From contig NC_134837.1 in the NCBI RefSeq assembly GCF_004210375.1, forward strand, positions 16,623,798 through 16,687,797: DNA of 64,000 bases. The letters run 5' to 3'. Below, piece by piece: positions 44,944 to 57,378 of this stretch. The translations under genes and the position numbers were made by a program. How positions within the stretch are numbered: the first letter of the stretch is position 1; each line of letters begins with the position of its first letter. The notes beneath the pieces were generated by a model, which searched no databases, had not been told where the DNA came from, and was given only the letters and a program-made list of their open reading frames with translations. This stretch comes from Tachypleus tridentatus (lineage: Eukaryota > Arthropoda > Merostomata > Xiphosura > Limulidae).

Positions 44944-46165
44944 CACTACGTTTAACTCATACATTTAATTAAGTGTATCCTCAACCAGCACTACATTTAA
45001 TGTATGACAGTTCATTAAGTGTATCCTCAACCAGCACTACATTTAATGTATGACAGTTCATTAAGTGTATCCTCAACCAGCACTATATTTAATGTATTAC
45101 AGTTCATTAAGTGTATCCTCAACCAGCACTACATTTAATGTATTACAGTTCATTAAGTGTATCCTCAACCAGCACTATATTTAATGTATTACAGTTCATT
45201 AAGTGTATCCTCAACCAGCACTATATTTAATGTATTACAGTTCATTAAGTGTATCCTCAACCAGCACTACATTTAATGTATGACAGTTCATTAAGTGTAT
45301 CCTCAACCAGCACTACATTTAATGTATGACAGTTCATTAAGTGTATCCTCAACCAGCACTACATTTAATGTATGAAAGTTCATTAAGTGTATCCTCAACC
45401 AGTACTATATTTAATGTATTACAGTTCATTAAGTGTATCCTCAACCAGCACTACATTTAATGTATGACAGTTCATTAAGTGTATCCTCAACCAGCACTAC
45501 GTTTAATGTATTACAGTTCATTAAGTGTATCCTCAACCAGCACTACATTTAATGTATGACAGTTCATTAAGTGTATCCTCAACCAGCACTACATTTAATG
45601 TATGACAGTTCATTAAGTGTATCCTCAACCAGCACTATATTTAATGTATGACAGTTCATTAAGTGTATCCTCAACCAGTACTATATTTAATGTATGACAG
45701 TTCATTAAGTGTATCCTCAACCAGCACTATATTTAATGTATGACAGTTCATTAAGTGTATCCTCAACCAGCACTACATTTAATGTATGACAGTTCATTAA
45801 GTGTATCATCAACCAGTACTACATTTAATGTATTACAGTTCATTAAGTGTATCCTCAACCAGTACTATATTTAATGTATTACAGTTCATTAAGTGTATCC
45901 TCAACCAGCACTACATTTAATGTATGACAGTTCATTAAGTGTATCCTCAACCAGTACTATATTTAATGTATGACAGTTCATTAAGTGTATCATCAACCAG
46001 TACTACATTTAATGTATTACAGTTCATTAAGTGTATCATCAACCAGTACTACATTTAATGTATTACAGTTCATTAAGTGTATCCTCAACCAGTACTACAT
46101 TTAATGTATTACAGTTCATTAAGTGTATCCTCAACCAGCACTACATTTAATGTATTACAGTTCTT
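44944..46165 (+). repeat. minisatellite, 46-bp unit, about 26 copies
   Basis: The unit contains 'agttcattaagtgtatcctc', 'aaccagcactacatttaatg' and 'tatgac'. Variant sites (gcac/gtac, acat/atat, tgac/ttac) are mixed along the array. Confidence 0.97.
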
Positions 46166-46894
46166 CAACACCACGTATATAATTTATTACCCTAAGATTC
46201 ATCAAATGTCTGGTAAAATACAACTACACCTATTACACTCAGTTATCACAGTGAAAGCCAACGCATATCATAATTATTTTTATATTTTTTTCATAGTTTT
46301 TCTCTAGTGTTTCCATGTAAGTTTCAAAATATATTGATTCTTATTTCTTACTTTCTCACAATTAACGAGACTAAACTATCTTGTATTAATACATACACTG
46401 AAACCACCATTTGATACATTTAACTCGACGTTAATGGTAAAGCTTAAGGGAAGTTAAAGTTACGTTATCTTAGTTGTACGTTAAACTTTCACAGCTTTAT
46501 GCAAACATTGATTTGTGACTTATATTATTTATGAAATATTATGGTTTGGAACACGGACGCTTTTAATTCAACTTCAGTCGGAAATGCTAGTTCATTAATA
46601 TCACAGTGAAAGGTGGGCGTGTAGCTGCCAGTGTTTAGAACCAATGGAACTAATATAACAGACCTTGGCGACGGGAGATGTCTCGAGGCTATGGATCTGC
46701 CAACAGTCTGCGAAGAACACGTGCGTTGTTTCTCGTGGTGAAAGGACGTTATGACACGTAAGCTCTTCCAGAGAAATTTTATGAAAATATGGAGTTAATA
46801 GTGATTTTGAAGTTTACAAAAAAAAAAAAATCCAATAGAGTGCACGAGGACGGTACACAAAGTAGGGATTTTCAACTGTTTCACAACACTAATA
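46166..46894. other. non-coding stretch, nothing recognised
   Basis: It includes a GC-richer patch at 46600-46770 without an open frame or splice support. Confidence 0.4.
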
Positions 46895-46895
46895 G

Positions 46896-47180
46896 GCCCG
46901 GTATGGCCAGGTGGGTTAAGGCGTGCGACTCGTAATCTGAGGGTCGCGGGTTCGCATTCCCGTCGCGCCAAACATGCTTGCACTTTCAGCCGTGGGGGCT
47001 TTATAATGTTACGGTCAATCCCACCATTCGTTGGTAAAAGAGTAGCCCAAGAGTTGGCGGTGGGTGGTGATGACTAGCTGCCTTCCCTCTAGTCTTACAC
47101 TGCTAAATTAGGGACGGCTAGCACAGATAGCCCTCGAGTAGCTTTGTGCGAAATTCAAAAAAAAAAGAAAAAAAGAAACA
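46896..47180 (+). mobile_element. tRNA-derived SINE, family A (subfamily A2 head)
   Basis: Near-consensus copy: 'ggcccggtatggccaggtgg', B box 'gggttcgcattccc', 'gtcgcgccaaacatgc', full body, and an A-rich tail with G interruptions. Confidence 0.92.
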
Positions 47181-47684
47181 GAAACAGATCCGGTTTACTT
47201 TCTAATATTCGTTTAACTTAATATTTGGATCTAAAATTTAAAGAAAAAACGAAACTAAACACACAAAAATAGAAATTCAGGTACAGAAATTAACAATGTC
47301 TCTCTCGATATATATATATGTAGATATTAACAAAGTAGTATAATCATATATATATATATATATATAGTTATATGTATAGGAATTAACAATATATATTCAG
47401 TAATTGTCACTAGAGTGCGCTAACGACGAAGTTGTTTAGAGAATTGATGAATTAGCTTCCAAACACAGAAACTAGAAAGCAAAACCACATTATAAACTTG
47501 AAACATAAACCTTATAACAACACATTAGTCATCAAGAGACATCATCATGTAATTGCTTCAAAATGATTAGAATTTTAGAATAAAGGCAGTTTTACCCTTG
47601 GTAAGTGTAGAGGTCTCTGGCATGAGATTCAGAAAATTGGAACAGGCAATTACTTTTGATTTTAAAGTAAATCGATACCTTAAG

Positions 47685-48055
47685 AAAGCGTAAACAATGC
47701 TGTATCTAACAGTAGTTTGATGGTAAACTTTCACCTCATAAGATGATGAAGGTAAGGCTGTATCTATCGATAGTTTGAGGGTAAATTTTCACTTCATAAG
47801 AGGATTAAGGTAAGGCTGTACCTAACAATAATTTGAGGGCAAACATTCACTTCTTAAGAGGATGAAGGTAAGGCTGTATCCATCAATATTACAATAGTTT
47901 GAGGGAAAACTTTTATTTCATAAGAGGATTAAGGTAAGGCTGTATCTATCAATACTTTGAAGGTAATTTTTCACTTCATTAGAGGATGAAAGTTAGGCTG
48001 TTTTTTTCAATAGTTTCAAGGTAAACTTCAAAGATTTCGAAGATAAAGGTAATCC
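47685..48055 (+). repeat. degenerate tandem repeat, ~58-bp unit, about 6 copies
   Basis: Copies share 'aaggtaaggctgtatctat' and 'tttgagggtaaa.tttcactt' with many differences. Confidence 0.75.
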
Positions 48056-49025
48056 TCAGTATCACAGGAGGTTGATAGTAATATTGTATTTTACAATAGA
48101 TCCAGGATAATCCTATATTTTACCAATACTTGATTAAAGCAACTTAATAATTTGCAACCTTTATCTATCTCTAAAAATCCGACCCCTGGGATGATAAAGT
48201 CAGTAAATCAACTTACCTCAGGATTAGCCAATCAGTAATATTATTTTTTGATATTTTTCTGTATCACGAACGCTGCTACGCTAGAAGTGTATGTTTATAT
48301 ATTAATATTTTCTTTTATCACACTACGCTGAACACTTATAGCTCATACACTACGAACTGCATTAATAAAAAGAAGTAATTTGATCTGGAAGTATAGCCGA
48401 TCTCTGGCCAATCAAAATAACAGTCTCTCTGTCGTACTTTCTTGGTTATGTTGATTTACTAACTTTTGGTGTTTAATAGCTATCAGAACCTGATTAAGCC
48501 ACACCTGTAACAAGCTGCGTCACGTATGTTACTTTTTGATTGTTTATATTTTTAAATACACTGCCAGTTAACTTCCAGTTTGATATCAGTATACTAAGAG
48601 ACAAGTGACTCTTTAAAGCAGACGTCTTCTATAAATTATCAGTTAGATCGAAAATCAACACGAAGTACAGTGTGTAATCGTATTATATCTTATGTAATAT
48701 AATTTGAGTATAAGATGCTATGTCAGCTTGCATGAATAAAGTTTATTAAGTTCATACTTTATTATGAAGTCAGAAATGGAACAGGTAAATTACTATTAAC
48801 ATATATTTTATCAGTTGTGTTAGTTATATGCCAAACGATTTCGTCTTGTCTTCTAATCCAAAATGTTAGGGAAGTTCCATTAAAACAATATTACATTAAA
48901 TATTAACAAACATGCATTCTAATGTTGCAGTATTATTTAGATTCATCTCTGAAACCACCGAGAGGATCGTAAATAAGTTGAGGGCTCACAACACTATAAT
49001 TCGGGGTTTGATCCTAAGAAAGGGT
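48056..49025. other. non-coding stretch, nothing recognised
   Basis: About 1 kb without supportable features. Confidence 0.4.
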
Positions 49026-49026
49026 T

Positions 49027-49152
49027 TGTGTATATGTGTGTTTTCTTATAACAAAGCCACATCAGGCTATCTGCAAGGTCCACCGAGGGGAATCGAACCC
49101 CTGATTTTAGCGTTGTAAATCTGTAGACTTATCCGCTGTACCAGCGTTGGAC
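49027..49152 (-). mobile_element. tRNA-headed SINE, family C
   Basis: Minus strand: head 'ggtacagcggataagtctac', 'agatttacaacgct', B box 'gggttcgattcccctcggtg', tail 'gcagatagcctgatgtgg', 'ctttgttataag' and an AC-rich end. The best preserved C copy here. Confidence 0.82.
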
Positions 49153-49227
49153 CTTCAGGAAAAACACAATGTAGATAGTTCATTGTTCAGCTTTACGGTT
49201 TTACGCTAAAACAACCAATGTTTTTTG

Positions 49228-49498
49228 TTTGTTTTGAATTTCACGCAAAGCTATACCAAGGGCTATCGGCGCTCGCCGTCCCTAATTTAGCAGTGTAAGA
49301 CTAGAGGGAAGGTAACTAGTCCTCATCAGTCACCGCCAACTTTTGGGCTACTCTTTTACCAACGAATAGTAGGATTGTCCGTCACATTATAATACCCCCA
49401 CGGCTGAAATGGTGAGCATGTTTGGTGTGACGAGGATTCGAACCCGCGACCCTCTGATTATGAATCAAGTACCTTAACCACCTGACCAGGCTGGGCCT
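49228..49498 (-). mobile_element. tRNA-derived SINE, family A
   Basis: Minus strand: 'aggcccagcctggtcaggtg' head, B box 'gggttcgaatcctcg'. Complete. Confidence 0.88.
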
Positions 49499-49609
49499 AC
49501 ATGCCTCACCCATCATCATGAATCATAACTAGGTAATATGTTTATGAATAGGCAATATCTTTATAGATAAGTAAGAAATAACACAACAAAAATTCTCAAC
49601 AAAATGATA

Positions 49610-49884
49610 AGCTTGTCATGGCCAGTTGGGTTAAGGCGTTCACTGGTAATCCGAGGGTCGAGGGTTCGAATCCCGGTGACACCAAACATGCTCGTCCTTT
49701 CAGCTGTGGGGACGTTATAATGTGACGGTTAATCCCACTATTCGTTGGTAAAAGAGTAGCCCAAGAGTTGGCTGTGAGTGGTGACGACTAGCTGCCTTCC
49801 CTCTAGTCTTGCACTGCTAAATTAGGGACGGCTAGCACAGATAGCCCTCGTGTAGCTTTGCGCGAAATTCAAAAAACAATCAAA
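49610..49884 (+). mobile_element. tRNA-derived SINE, family A
   Basis: Head 'gcttgtcatggccagttggg', B box 'gggttcgaatcccgg', body and tail 'tagctttgcgcgaaattc' complete. Confidence 0.9.
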
Positions 49885-50580
49885 CGAACAAAAATGGTGT
49901 CTCAGATTTAAACAATAAAAATCATAAACACAAAGGAGTAAGTTTCAAACATAAAAACAATATTAAAACAAAATTATTTAGTTTCATGTGATCTCATGGG
50001 TTTCACAAAAAAACAACAACAAGACCCTTTCACTGATAACTGCGTCTATGAAGGAAAACTTTAGTAACACTTACTCTATGATGTAACGCTGTAATAATAG
50101 CTCATTTCTAAACTAAAATTTCAATAAAGTCCTTCTTTTCATGAACCTCAAGTATGAGTACATAGCTGTAACTATCTCAGACATTTTCATTAAAAGGCCT
50201 CAGGCACTTCGCAGAAACTAGCAGTTATACCTACCTGGAGGGCGGCTATTTCTATTAGTTTTTCTAATTGTTTGGATCCTTAATACTCAAAGTGTGAAAT
50301 GTGTTATAGATTTTCTTTGTAGTGCCATTCAAAAAACAGCGCATAAGTTTGGATCTTTGTGACGAATTTACTAATATATATTTATTTTAATATCGATGTT
50401 TCAATTTGTTAATATATATTAAAAAGCTCATGTAAATGTGTATTTTGAAAGTCCTGCGCATTTCCTAAATTTGTAGAAGATTCTCGAGTGTAAGAATCAA
50501 CAATATATGTTTTACGTAAGCACTAACGTATCTTTGAATATTGTTGCCAACTGAAATTTCGAGAACCTCACCCACAAATC
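49885..50580. other. non-coding stretch, nothing recognised
   Basis: No supportable feature. Confidence 0.4.
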
Positions 50581-50581
50581 T

Positions 50582-51150
50582 ATAAATCGACAGGCCAAGA
50601 GACAGTTTAATATTGTTTGATTGCTACAGTTAGTATACTATAAACCTCGGAAGCTATAACTGTGTAAACGCTTATTAATCCGGAAACTACGGATATTTGA
50701 CCAGGAAGGTTTATAGATTTCGAGCATTGAAAACCGTTTAACTTTGGTGAATAAACTACGGACGTTAGTATTTCTACGAAGACATTGTATAACTTCGTCT
50801 GTGAAAAACTCACGTGAGACAAGCCAAGAACAGAGACCTACTCGTTAAATGATCTGTATTGATATCAATTCAAATCTAATTCGCTCATCGTGAACCGTCA
50901 ATAAAATATTCAGTTTCAGACCAGATATAAGGATTAATATTTTTTGTAACTTTGTAAAATTTTTGCATATAAAACACTGTTTGTAAAATCGTTGTTATAA
51001 ATTATATTGTTGTTTGAAAATTGAAATACATTTTTGTTAAGGAAACTGTATGCATCAACCTTGTTAGTAAATATCATAAATTTAATACATTATGATATTT
51101 GATTAACATCTAAGTTACAATTTAACTTAGTTTTAGGCTATTTGAAATCG
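50582..51150 (+). repeat. unknown interspersed repeat R2, copy 2
   Basis: Same-strand relative of 25700-26310, with small indels. A minus-strand 71-codon frame across it has no domain. Confidence 0.6.
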
Positions 51151-52300
51151 TAATACGTAAGATAATAAATTAAAAATCGTTCGGGAAAAATATAATATGT
51201 AATATAGAAACTGACATACACGCTACGCCTATTGTAGAAAGACAGTTCTCCAGAGACACATTTCTTTAATTCATACTTCCTACAGCAGTTTTCTTATAAA
51301 GCAATCATTATATCTAAAGGAAACATTTTTAAAGAATTTTCGTTATGCTTAAGCTATTGTAGTTTTCCTGGGAAACATTTCTTGTATGTATAAGAATCAC
51401 TTATAGAGAAGTTTCGCAGTGTTTAAATCATGGTTGCTGGTATAATTGTACAAGAAAACTTATATATATATATATAAAGGAAACTTTTGTAAATATCTTT
51501 TATTGTGTTGAAGTCGTAGTTTTTATAGACATTTTCCAGGAAAATCTTTACGAGTAGTATGTTAGATAGCAAGTGAACGTGAACTGAAAAATGGAATGGT
51601 TTCAAAACGTCCTACTGTATTACGTGCCCAAAAACACCCTTCAAATAGCTGTTCTTATTATTGTTGTCTTAATCTGACCTTGAGCTAACCAGTTTTTATG
51701 ACAAGGGTCGAAAGCATCCAGCCCCTCTCCCCTTCTTCAAAATTCTCGTGCGTGGAAGATGATTATCACGCGTTCCCTTCTCGCGAGAACATATAATAGT
51801 GACGGAACCAAACAAACCAAACGAGGAGTGGTAGTAATAAAGAAGTGATACAATCCCATACACTGGAGAAAGGTGTGGTCCTCTTTCTCTTAGTGATGTC
51901 TCCTTACGCATCTGTTTCTTCGCTTAACGTAGATAAACATTATGAGCTCTCTGTTCTACGTAAATTAAAAATGTTTCTATAAAAATAGTAATAATAATAA
52001 TTCATTAAGATTTTAAGACATTGAAGAGGATTCTGGAATAAGTTAAGCCTAATTAGCTGTAAATATAAACAATTATTAAAAGTTTTACGAGTCATGGAAC
52101 AGTGAATTATTTTAGTTCTTGTACGTCATGAATCTTAAATGTATTTTGTAATATTATTTAATACAGAAAAATGCAAATTAATGAAGGTATTTTCTGCGGT
52201 GTATTTAGTGAAACACCAAGTTTCTGATTACACAAATAGTTTGTGTGTGTAAACCATACAGCTCGATTCATTTAGAGGTATTAAGATTTTTAGAACGAAA
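51151..52300. other. non-coding stretch
   Basis: It contains the palindrome 'ttctcgcgagaa' at 51778-51789, in a GC-richer patch with CpG-containing motifs (51700-51910). No exon recognised. Confidence 0.4.
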
Positions 52301-52382
52301 AATCACGTGACTTTCATCATATTTCCGTAGAAATGTTAGGGTTAGAGGTGCGATATGAGTGTAAAGTCTACTACTTGTTTAG

Positions 52383-55228
52383 GCATGGATAACCTGTTAG
52401 TTAGGTATAGGTGCTGATGATTAGATGTCTGACATGGATAACCTGTTAGTTAGGTATAGGTGCTGATGATTAGCTGTCTGACATGGATAACCTGTTAGTT
52501 AGGTATAGGTGTTGATGATTAGCTGTCTGACATGGATAACCTGTTAGTTAGGTATAGGTGCTGATGATTAGCTGTCTGACATGGATAACCTGTTAGTTAG
52601 GTATAGGTGCTGTGATTAGCTGTCTGACATGGATAACCTGTTAGTTAGGTATAGGTGCTGTGATTAGCTGTCTGACATGGATAACCTGTTAGTTAGGTAT
52701 AGGTGCTGTGATTAGATGTCTGACATGGATAACCTGTTAGTTAGGTATAGGTGTTGATGATTAGATGTCTGACATGGATAACCTGTTAGTTAGGTATAGG
52801 TGTTGATGATTAGCTGTCTGACATGGATAACCTGTTAGTTAGGTATAGGTGCTGATGATTAGATGTCTGACATGGATAACCTGTTAGTTAGGTATAGGTG
52901 TTGTGATTAGCTGTCTGACATGGATAACCTGTTAGTTAGGTATAGGTGCTGTGATTAGATGTCTGACATGGATAACCTGTTAGTTAGGTATAGGTGCTGT
53001 GATTAGCTGTCTGACATGGATAACCTGTTAGTTAGGTATAGGTGCTGTGATTAGATGTCTGACATGGATAACCTGTTAGTTAGGTATAGGTGCTGTGATT
53101 AGATGTCTGACATGGATAACCTGTTAGTTAGGTATAGGTGCTGTGATTAGCTGTCTGACATGGATAACCTGTTAGTTAGGTATAGGTGCTGTGATTAGCT
53201 GTCTGACATGGATAACCTGTTAGTTAGGTATAGGTGCTGTGATTAGCTGTCTGACATGGATAACCTGTTAGTTAGGTATAGGTGCTCATGATTAGCTGTC
53301 TGACATGGATAACCTGTTAGTTAGGTATAGGTGCTGTGATTAGCTGTCTGACATGGATAACCTGTTAGTTAGGTATAGGTGCTGTGATTAGATGTCTGAC
53401 ATGGATAACCTGTTAGTTAGGTATAGGTGCTGTGATTAGCTGTCTGACATGGATAACCTGTTAGTTAGGTATAGGTGCTCATGATTAGCTGTCTGACATG
53501 GATAACCTGTTAGTTAGGTATAGGTGCTCATGATTAGCTGTCTGACATGGATAACCTGTTAGTTAGGTATAGGTGCTCATGATTAGCTGTCTGACATGGA
53601 TAACCTGTTAGTTAGGTATAGGTGTTGATGATTAGCTGTCTGACATGGATAACCTGTTAGTTAGGTATAGGTGCTGTGATTAGCTGTCTGACATGGATAA
53701 CCTGTTAGTTAGGTATAGGTGTTGTGATTAGCTGTCTGACATGGATAACCTGTTAGTTAGGTATAGGTGCTGTGATTAGCTGTCTGACATGGATAACCTG
53801 TTAGTTAGGTATAGGTGCTGTGATTAGCTGTCTGACATGGATAACCTGTTAGTTAGGTATAGGTGCTGTGATTAGATGTCTGACATGGATAACCTGTTAG
53901 TTAGGTATAGGTGCTGTGATTAGATGTCTGACATGGATAACCTGTTAGTTAGGTATAGGTGTTGATGATTAGCTGTCTGACATGGATAACCTGTTAGTTA
54001 GGTATAGGTGCTGTGATTAGCTGTCTGACATGGATAACCTGTTAGTTAGGTATAGGTGCTGTGATTAGCTGTCTGACATGGATAACCTGTTAGTTAGGTA
54101 TAGGTGCTGTGATTAGATGTCTGACATGGATAACCTGTTAGTTAGGTATAGGTGCTGTGATTAGATGTCTGACATGGATAACCTGTTAGTTAGGTATAGG
54201 TGCTGTGATTAGCTGTCTGACATGGATAACCTGTTAGTTAGGTATAGGTGCTGTGATTAGATGTCTGACATGGATAACCTGTTAGTTAGGTATAGGTGTT
54301 GATGATTAGCTGTCTGACATGGATAACCTGTTAGTTAGGTATAGGTGCTGTGATTAGATGTCTGACATGGATAACCTGTTAGTTAGGTATAGGTGCTGTG
54401 ATTAGATGTCTGACATGGATAACCTGTTAGTTAGGTATAGGTGCTGTGATTAGATGTCTGACATGGATAACCTGTTAGTTAGGTATAGGTGCTGTGATTA
54501 GCTGTCTGACATGGATAACCTGTTAGTTAGGTATAGGTGCTGTGATTAGATGTCTGACATGGATAACCTGTTAGTTAGGTATAGGTGCTGTGATTAGATG
54601 TCTGACATGGATAACCTGTTAGTTAGGTATAGGTGCTGATGATTAGCTGTCTGACATGGATAACCTGTTAGTTAGGTATAGGTGCTGTGATTAGATGTCT
54701 GACATGGATAACCTGTTAGTTAGGTATAGGTGCTGTGATTAGATGTCTGACATGGATAACCTGTTAGTTAGGTATAGGTGCTGATGATTAGCTGTCTGAC
54801 ATGGATAACCTGTTAGTTAGGTATAGGTGCTGTGATTAGATGTCTGACATGGATAACCTGTTAGTTAGGTATAGGTGCTGTGATTAGCTGTCTGACATGG
54901 ATAACCTGTTAGTTAGGTATAGGTGTTGATGATTAGCTGTCTGACATGGATAACCTATTAGTTAGGTATAGGTGCTGATGATTAGCTGTCTGACATGGAT
55001 AACCTGTTAGTTAGGTATAGGTGTTGATGATTAGCTGTCTGACATGGATAACCTATTAGTTAGGTATAGGTGTTGATGATTAGCTGTCTGACATGGATAA
55101 CCTGTTAGTTAGATATAGGTGTTGATGATTAGCTGTCTGACATGGATAACCTGTTAGTTAGATATAGGTGTTGATGATTAGCTGTCTGACATGGATAACT
55201 GTCAGTTATGTATAGGTGCTGATGATTA
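52383..55228 (+). repeat. minisatellite, 48/49-bp unit, about 58 copies, SINE-derived
   Basis: The unit contains 'atggataacctgttagttag', 'gtataggtgctg', '(a)tgattag', 'c/a' and 'tgtctgac'. Two length classes (tgatgatt or tgtgatt) and a c/a variant alternate along the array. The unit aligns with the family A SINE body: 'gagtaacccaagagttggcg', 'gtaggtggtgatgactag', 'ctgcc'. SINE-like sequence continues on the right flank. Confidence 0.95.
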
Positions 55229-55229
55229 G

Positions 55230-55332
55230 CTGTCTTCCTTTCATCGGGTTGAAAATTTCAAAATTAAGGAAAACTATTCGCAGATATTTCCCATGTAACT
55301 TTGCGCAAATATCTAGAACAAACAAACAAACA
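55230..55332 (+). mobile_element. decayed SINE family A 3' part at the edge of the array
   Basis: After the last unit, 'gattagctgtcttcctttca' replaces the usual 'gactagctgccttccctcta'. It is followed further on by 'cgcagatatttcccatgtaa', 'ctttgcgcaaat' and an (aaac)n end. This is what remains of the SINE from which the array seems to have expanded. Confidence 0.7.
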
Positions 55333-55970
55333 TTTACGTGCCATTTAGTTCAGAACTCCAAAATATCCACATTCATTCCGTTTTTACTATTTTTAATTTA
55401 TATTACATTTTAAATGTTCTGGAAAAATATCGGTTATTAATAGTGTCTGTGAGTGAACAAGTTAGATAATTGTTTAAATGTAAGAATATAATTTTCATAG
55501 GATTAAAATACCATAATATGATTTTGTCTTCCTACCAATAGTTAGAGAAGCAAACATTGGAAGAAATAAGTTGTTGCTTGACACCATGGTCATCTGGATG
55601 ATATATTTACCATTTATTAAAATCTTTGTATTACCTTTCTTGCTACCTACTATACTATATTTTATCTCGTACTGAGAATTTGAAAAATGATCTAGAAACT
55701 TAATAATATAAGACAAAACATCTTGTTTAAGTTCATTCAAGCTAAACAAACTTTTAGTAGTAAATCGTAATAATAAAGTGGAGCTGGGATGGTACTTTAT
55801 TATAAAACAAGCAAAGTAAATTTTCTGAATAGCCAAATTTGAGAAATTTGATGGTCGATAATTTAGTTAACCTTCTGTTCTTCAGGTGGCGCTCCTGTCG
55901 TCCGATGGCGTGAAAGAAGAATAATTTCCTTATCACAAGTTTCGACAATTTAAGGTTGTTTATGTACTGT
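55333..55970. other. non-coding stretch, nothing recognised
   Basis: Minus-strand frames of 94-113 codons at 55495-56038 are AT-driven with no domain. Confidence 0.4.
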
Positions 55971-55974
55971 TTAA

Positions 55975-56960
55975 CTAGTTTATTAGGTAACCACATGTTT
56001 AACTGATCTATTATAAATATGTTCCTCTTTATAACCACGTGTACTGTTTAACTAATCTATTATAGTTGTATTATAACCACAAGTACTGTTGAACTAGTCT
56101 GTTATCCTCTTAGTAACCACATGTACTGTTTAACTAGTTCATTATAAATATAGTCCTGTTCCTCTTAGTAACCACATGTACTGTTTAACTAGTTTATTAT
56201 AAATATACTCCTCTTAGTAACCACATATACTGTTTAACTAGTTTATTATAAATATACTCCTCTTAGTAACCACATGTACTGTTTAACTAGTTTATTATAA
56301 ATATACTCCTCTTAGTAACCACATGTACTGTTTAACTAGTGTATTATAAATATACTCCTCTAAGTAACCACATGTACTGTTTAACTAGTTTATTATAAAT
56401 ATAGTCCTCTTAGTAACCAAATATACTGTTTAACTAGTCAATTATAAATATAGTCCTGTTAGTAACCACATGTACTGTTTAACTAGTTTATTATAAATAT
56501 ACTCCTCTTAGTAACCACATGTACTGTTTAACTAGTTTATTATAAATATACTCCTCTTAGTAACCACATGCACTGTTTAACTAGTTTATTATAAATATAC
56601 TCCTCTTAGTAACCACATGTACTGTTTAACTATTCTATTACAATTCCACTGTTCTTTTAACTAGTCCATTATAAATATACCTCTTAAACCACATTGTTTA
56701 ACTAGTTTATTATAAATATACATTTAGTAACCACATGTACTATTCATTATAAGCTACCATGACTACTGTGTAAATAACGCGTTCTAAATGCACTCCTCTT
56801 AGCAACCACATATACTGTTTAAATAGTACTCCGCGTATGAACATCACTTAGTAACTAACATGTACTGTTTAAATAGTACTAAGCGTATGAACATCACTTA
56901 GTAACCACATGTACTGTTTAACTAGTCTGTTATAAACGTACTTTTCTTAGTAACCGTATG
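55975..56960 (+). repeat. minisatellite, ~49-bp unit, about 18 copies, degenerate at both ends
   Basis: The unit contains 'actgtttaactagtttatta', 'taaatatactcctcttagta' and 'accacatgt'. The core (56100-56640) is regular; the flanks carry deletions and substitutions. Confidence 0.9.
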
Positions 56961-57035
56961 TACTGTTTACTTTATTTATTGCTGACGTAAATTCACTCGT
57001 TTTGCCACGTCTACTGTTTAGTCCATTTGTTATAG

Positions 57036-57243
57036 GGCCCGGCATGGCCAAGCGTGTTAAGGCGTGCGACTCGTAATCTGAGGGTCGCGGGTTCGCATCA
57101 CTGTCGCGCCAAACATGCTCGCCCTCCCAGCCTTGGGGGCGTTATAATGTGACGGTCAATCCCACTATTCGTTGGTAAAAGAGTAGCCCAAGAGTTGGCG
57201 GTGGATGGTGATGACTAGCTGCCTTCCCTCTAGTCTTACACTA
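57036..57243 (+). mobile_element. tRNA-derived SINE, family A (A2 head), 3' part cut by PLE
   Basis: 'ggcccggcatggccaagcgt' head, B box 'gggttcgcatcactg', and body up to 'ctctagtcttacact', where PLE copy 4 begins. Confidence 0.9.
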
Positions 57244-57378
57244 GTCTGGTTAATGTGATTTGAAAAATTATGTATGTGTTCTGTATATTTAAATACCGCA
57301 ACCGTGTCATCTAAATATCTGTACCAGTATAGTGGTGGATGTAATGATGTGTTATTTGCTTGTGTTTCAACTTGTGTC

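Noticed and set aside
46896..46970. Genuine tRNA gene
   Set aside because: The A and B boxes are those of the SINE head. The sequence continues into the SINE body, there is no clean acceptor stem, and the same head occurs in many copies.
52383..55228. CRISPR array
   Set aside because: Units are directly tandem with no unique spacers, and the context is eukaryotic.
55495..56038. Two minus-strand frames of 94-113 codons
   Set aside because: Low-complexity AT-driven composition with no domain, and partly overlapping the 49-bp minisatellite.
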